In this document: in pieces, positions 59,967 through 64,000 of the stretch
Numbering within the stretch: the stretch's first letter is position 1
Layout of the letters: each line of letters starts with the position of its first letter
Source: Bacteroidales bacterium
GTDB lineage: Bacteria > Bacteroidota > Bacteroidia > Bacteroidales > Prolixibacteraceae
Direction of reading: 5' to 3'
Length of the DNA: 64,000 nt
Assembly: GCA_012729335.1 (NCBI GenBank)
Contig: JAAYDJ010000007.1
Coordinates: forward strand, 310,001 to 374,000
Translations under genes and position numbers: made by a program
The notes under the pieces: generated by a model
The model's database searches: none
Told to the model about the DNA's origin: nothing
The model's input: only the letters and a program-made list of their open reading frames with translations

Positions 59967-61931
59967 TTACCCGTTTTGGGCGTGCCCGTCATCTTCACGC
60001 CCGTGGTCCCGGCTTCTGCTGTCCTCATCAGGCCGCAGACCGGTCTCTTCGGCTTTTTCTTTTCTGACGGAGGTGACATCCCAGGCACAATCGGTCTCAT
60101 GGATGGAAAAGTCCCTTTCCGTTTGCAGGGTTTCGGTGAGTTGATCGGAGAAGCGGCGCGATTCGCGTATGAAGTGGGTTTCGTCTTTCAGCCAGTGTTC
60201 ATAGAGTTCCCGCATAATGCTGTCTTCGTGATGTTTGAAGGTGAGGGCGGCGCGATGGGCCTGGTAACGGTTGAACCCCAGGAAGTGGAGGGAGCGGCTG
60301 CCCAGTTCGACGGCCGAGTTAAATGTTTCACGCTGCACCATCTGCACCCCCAGCTTATAGAATTCAAATTCGTGAAAGGTGTCCCGGGCACGGGCGGCGA
60401 TTTTCAGGTTGGGGTAGTTTTTCTTGAGCCAGCCGGCGATCTTAAGGGCTTCATCGTCTTCGGCCATGGTAAGCACCAGCAGGCGGGCATCCTTGACACC
60501 GGCGGCTTCGAGCATCTCGGGGCGGGTGACATCACCATAAAAGAGCTTGAATCCATATTTGCGGAGGATCTCCACATTGGCGGGATTGCTGTCGAGAATG
60601 GTGACCGTGAAGCCGTTGGCGATGAGCAACCGTCCCACGACCAATCCGAAGCGGCCGAATCCGGCGATGATGATTTTATTGCCTGTTTCGGGAATTTTGT
60701 CGGGGACCTCCCTGTTGCGGCGGCGGACATACCAGGGTCTGACCAGTTTCTCATTGATGACCAGCAGCAGGGGAGTGAGGGCCATGCTGAAAATGATCAC
60801 CATGATTATCAAGGAGGAGGTTTCATGATCGAAGATGCGCAGGGTATCGGAGAAGGAGACCAGTACAAAACCGAACTCACTGGCCTGTGCCAGGGCCAGG
60901 GCAAAAAGAACATGCCTTCCGTGGCGTAGACCGAACACCCGGGCCGTGACCCACAAGGCTCCAAACTTGAGAAGGATCAGCAAAAGTACCAGTCCAGCGA
61001 TCAGCAGCGGTTCCCGGAAAAAGAGGGTGAAATTGATGCCAGCCCCCACAGAGATAAAAAAGAGCCCCAGCAACAGTCCTTTGATGGGTTCAATGGTCAC
61101 TTCGAGTTCGTGCCGGTATTCGTTTTCGGCCAGCACAACCCCGGCGATAAAGGTTCCCAGGGCGGGCGAAAGGCCGATTTTTGCCGTTCCGTAGGCGCTG
61201 CCGATGACCAGCAAAAGCACAGAGGCGGTGAAAACCTCCCTCATGCCGGCACCTGCCACGAAACGGAAGATATGGCGGGCCACGAACCTCCCGGCGAAAA
61301 TCACGGCCATTCCGACCGTGACAATCAGCAGCAACTGCAAAGCCCCCGGCAGGGCGGCAAATCCTTCCTGAGGGGGCGGGACCTGCCGCTTCACATCGGA
61401 GATGCCTCCGATTACTGCCAGCAAGGGGAGCAACGCCAGGATGGGAATCACGGCCAGGTCCTGGAAAAGCAATACCGAAATGGCAGAGCGGCCGCCGCTG
61501 TTCTTGAGGAGTCCCTTTTCGGAGAGGGTCTGCAACACGATGGCCGTGGAGGAAAGCGATAGGATCAGTCCCATGGCGGCCGCCTGGTTAGGCCTTAATC
61601 CCATCATCCAGGCGGCCCCGGCAATCACCAGCGTGGTCGTCACCACCTGCATCCCTCCCATCCCGAAAATCGAATGCCTGGTTTTCCAAAGCAGGGAAGG
61701 CTGCATTTCGAGCCCGATGAGAAAAAGCATCAGGACCACCCCGAATTCCGCAAAATGCATCACTTTTTCGCTTTCCTGGCCGACCCACCCCAATACATAG
61801 GGACCGATGATTACTCCCGCCAGGAGATACCCCGGTACCGATCCCAACCCGGTCTTTTTGGCCAGCGGAACGGTGATCACCGCCGCCAGCAGGTAAATCA
61901 TCGCCTGTAAGAAGAAATCCTGGTTATACAT
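59967..61931 (-). CDS. CPA2 monovalent cation:proton antiporter with TrkA-N domain (KefB/KefC-like)
   Basis: GYLLAGVIIGPYVLGW, SLSSTAIVLQTLSEKG, KIIIAGFGRFGLVVGRLLIANGFTVTILDSNP. Confidence 0.95.
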   Translation of the reverse strand: MYNQDFFLQAMIYLLAAVITVPLAKKTGLGSVPGYLLAGVIIGPYVLGWVGQESEKVMHFAEFGVVLMLFLIGLEMQPSLLWKTRHSIFGMGGMQVVTTTLVIAGAAWMMGLRPNQAAAMGLILSLSSTAIVLQTLSEKGLLKNSGGRSAISVLLFQDLAVIPILALLPLLAVIGGISDVKRQVPPPQEGFAALPGALQLLLIVTVGMAVIFAGRFVARHIFRFVAGAGMREVFTASVLLLVIGSAYGTAKIGLSPALGTFIAGVVLAENEYRHELEVTIEPIKGLLLGLFFISVGAGINFTLFFREPLLIAGLVLLLILLKFGALWVTARVFGLRHGRHVLFALALAQASEFGFVLVSFSDTLRIFDHETSSLIIMVIIFSMALTPLLLVINEKLVRPWYVRRRNREVPDKIPETGNKIIIAGFGRFGLVVGRLLIANGFTVTILDSNPANVEILRKYGFKLFYGDVTRPEMLEAAGVKDARLLVLTMAEDDEALKIAGWLKKNYPNLKIAARARDTFHEFEFYKLGVQMVQRETFNSAVELGSRSLHFLGFNRYQAHRAALTFKHHEDSIMRELYEHWLKDETHFIRESRRFSDQLTETLQTERDFSIHETDCAWDVTSVRKEKAEETGLRPDEDSRSRDHGREDDGHAQNG

Positions 61932-61940
61932 ACCGGTTTG

Positions 61941-62528
61941 TTAGGGGATGAGAGAATTAATGGATTCCGCATCCTGCCATTTGACAGTGGGCAGGGTGTT
62001 GTCGCGAAGGGCTGTAAGCAGCCTGGCATACCAGTCGGCGTACCGGTCGATCTCCTCTTCCCTGAGGAGGTGGGAACCGTGGACCACAAAGGGGGGCAGG
62101 TATTCCATACCGCACAGGCGGGCCGTCTGATGAAAGGGGGCCAGGAACTGCTTTACGGAGTAGTGGCTGAATCCCTGACGGGTGTATACGGCCTCGCTGC
62201 CTCCCGTGCTGATCACCGACAGGGCTTTCTTCCCGTGGAGGTTGGTCCCCTTCCGGCCGTAAGCAAAATTGTGTTCCAGCACCAGGTCCATCCACTCCTT
62301 GAGGAGAGCCGGACAACTATACCAATAGAAAGGGTGCTGCCAGATCAGGACGTCGTGGACGCGGAGCTGCTTTTGTTCATAGGGCACGTGGATGAAAAAA
62401 TCGGGGTAACGGTCGTAGAGGTTACAGAAAGTAACTCCTTCGACTTCGCCTGCAGCCCTGGCCAACCGGCTGTGAATCCTCGATTTGTGCAGGGCCGGAT
62501 GGGCAAATAGAATAAGTATCTTCTTCAT
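61941..62528 (-). CDS. NAD(P)H-dependent oxidoreductase, KefF/KefG-like ancillary protein
   Basis: ILFAHPALHKSRIHSRLARAA, WQHPFYWYSCPALLKEWMDLVLEHNFAYG; adjacent to the Kef-like antiporter. Confidence 0.92.
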   Translation of the reverse strand: MKKILILFAHPALHKSRIHSRLARAAGEVEGVTFCNLYDRYPDFFIHVPYEQKQLRVHDVLIWQHPFYWYSCPALLKEWMDLVLEHNFAYGRKGTNLHGKKALSVISTGGSEAVYTRQGFSHYSVKQFLAPFHQTARLCGMEYLPPFVVHGSHLLREEEIDRYADWYARLLTALRDNTLPTVKWQDAESINSLIP

Positions 62529-62572
62529 AGGGTGGGATTGCCTTTGTCGCTGCGGTGTATGTTGCCCGTTGT

Positions 62573-63295
62573 TCAGAAGAGCCCCCGGGACGGTGCATAA
62601 GACCAGGGTTTCTTGACTTCCGGGGTATTGGTGTCGGCACCCCTGGCGGTGATCAGCGTGCTGATGGTCCAGGCTTTCATCCCTTCCTCCGGAAATGGGA
62701 CCATCAGGGTCTCTACTTCCTGCCGGGGAAGTTTTTCGTCGAGCCAGGCACCCTCACTCCCTTCAGGCAAGATCAGGGGCATTCTTTTTTTTGTATTGTG
62801 GATCTCTGCCATCAGGGGATTGGCATCGGTGGTGAGGATCGAAAAGGTATGAAGGGTTTCCCTCTCCGGATACTCCCAGATATCCCAAAGTCCTCCGAAC
62901 GAGAAAACCTCCTTGCCGGAAAGGGTGATGAACCAGGGGATCTTTTGCGTGCCCACACTCTGCCATTCAAAGAAGCCATCGGCAGGAACCAGGCACCTGC
63001 GGGTGGCCAAAGACTTCCGGAATGAGGGTTTTTCGAAGGCCGATTCCGAGCGGGCATTCAGGGTCTTGCCCCTTATTTCCGCAGCCTGCTCAGGATCACG
63101 GATCCACGACGGTACCAATCCCCATTGCAACAGGGTGATCTGCCTCTCTTTGCCTCCATGTACCACCGGCATCAGCGGGAAATTAAAACCGTTGACATGG
63201 TGCCGGGGCTCCCAGGTGACCGCCGGTGTAAACGGGGCATGATAGCGGTTCTCCAGGTTTTTGGCCACCTGGCTCATTGAATAGTGAAAACACAT
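62573..63295 (-). CDS. SOS response-associated peptidase (SRAP; YedK/HMCES-like)
   Basis: Cys2 in MCFHYSMSQ, NARSESAFEKPSFRKSLATRRCLVPADGFFEWQ, FSILTTDANPLMAEIHNTKKRMPLIL. Confidence 0.95.
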   Translation of the reverse strand: MCFHYSMSQVAKNLENRYHAPFTPAVTWEPRHHVNGFNFPLMPVVHGGKERQITLLQWGLVPSWIRDPEQAAEIRGKTLNARSESAFEKPSFRKSLATRRCLVPADGFFEWQSVGTQKIPWFITLSGKEVFSFGGLWDIWEYPERETLHTFSILTTDANPLMAEIHNTKKRMPLILPEGSEGAWLDEKLPRQEVETLMVPFPEEGMKAWTISTLITARGADTNTPEVKKPWSYAPSRGLF

Positions 63296-63568
63296 AATCT
63301 GAAATGTTGCTCTCTTTCAAAAGTACACTTTTTTTTCATGGGTTACCCTGACGCTTACCCAGAGCTACCCTTCTTGAACTACGTAACGGCACTGCTGTCC
63401 CATCCTCAAATATAGACAATACAATTCATGAATTTCGCTACGGCACTGTTCCCATTGACCCTTTCACGGCATGGTCCTGCCTTGATGCCTGCCTTTTGTG
63501 AGAGGTCCGGCTTATATCGGGGCCCAGGCATCATAAAACGACCCGGGTTCCACGCTTGAACCTGTAGT

Positions 63569-64000
63569 TTATGTAAGGCGGATTTCCATCAGGTCGCTCC
63601 AGCGGGTGGTGTATCCCGGGGAGAGTTTTTCCTGGCGGAGTCTCCACTTGCGGGTGGTCCCCTGTGTGGCCACCTGAAGGGTCTGCCGGCCGTAGCGGCG
63701 GTTGACCTCGTCGAGTGACTCCATGAGTTTCCGGTGTTTGCCAGTTTCCGCAGAAGAAAAAAGGTCTTGCTGGACCTCTCCTTCGGGGACCAGGCCCGTG
63801 ACGATGACCCCGGCTTTCTTGTACAGGTAACCTGGGCGGTAAATGGCCCTGAGGGCTTCTACGGCCGCCTTGACCAGCAGGATGGAGTCGTTGGTGGGGG
63901 TGGCCAGGGTGATCACCCGGTTGCGGGCATACTGCGGCTGGTCGGTGCGGAAGGCATTGGTGTGAATGAAGACCATCATCTGGGTGGCGGCGCTTTTCCC
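63569..64000 (-). CDS. Y-family DNA polymerase, UmuC C-terminal part (5' end beyond window)
   Basis: Frame stays open to the window edge (GKSAATQMMVFIHTNAF...); C-terminal DUF4113-like LMESLDEVNRRYGRQTLQVATQGTTRKWRLRQEKLSPGYTTRWSDL. Confidence 0.9.
   Translation of the reverse strand, partial: GKSAATQMMVFIHTNAFRTDQPQYARNRVITLATPTNDSILLVKAAVEALRAIYRPGYLYKKAGVIVTGLVPEGEVQQDLFSSAETGKHRKLMESLDEVNRRYGRQTLQVATQGTTRKWRLRQEKLSPGYTTRWSDLMEIRLT

Overview
Single-contig chromosomal segment that looks like Bacteroidota/Bacteroidales. Supporting signs are the Bacteroidetes-type promoter TTTG-N19-TAnnTTTG upstream of rpmE2, a CcoN-CcoO fusion, START-like and DUF5522 proteins, a FISUMP-domain protein and type B L31. 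Main blocks: (1) glycosyltransferase plus polytopic membrane protein at the left edge. (2) A ~13 kb minus-strand respiratory cluster (16261 to 3227) joining a Tat-type 4Fe-4S protein, an NrfD-like membrane protein and a membrane-anchored cytochrome c to a complete cbb3 oxidase set (ccoS, ccoNO fused to an extra cytochrome c domain, ccoQ-like, ccoP, ccoG, fixH-like, TauE/SafE-like, orphan MazE-like, ccoI with two low-complexity inserts). (3) ABC transporter, AI-2E transporter, asparagine-synthase-like protein, flippase, AlkD-like, GNAT-like, rpmE2, lon, ribBA, two glycosyltransferases, LptF/G. (4) An elongator tRNA-Met followed by an AT-rich accessory stretch (~35.3-40.9 kb) with OmpA-like, AraC-like and a long HEAT-like repeat protein, then a FISUMP protein and a GH78 rhamnosidase. 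(5) tRNA-Pro, tricorn/S41 protease, an AraC-HTH/TM/TPR regulator, M16 protease, SpmAB-like protein, and a decayed PEP-synthase-like gene fused tail-to-tail with a truncated hydrolase. (6) KefBC/KefF pair, SRAP protein and a partial Y-family polymerase. The most interesting items are the FeS/NrfD/cyt c module joined to an oxidase with rearranged heme domains, a dispersed ~7-bp-period repeat family (one copy inside the oxidase operon), the double-truncation breakpoint at ~59.34 kb, and the twin hairpins bracketing the AraC-TPR regulator. All product calls rest on reading motifs and family resemblance; no database search was run.
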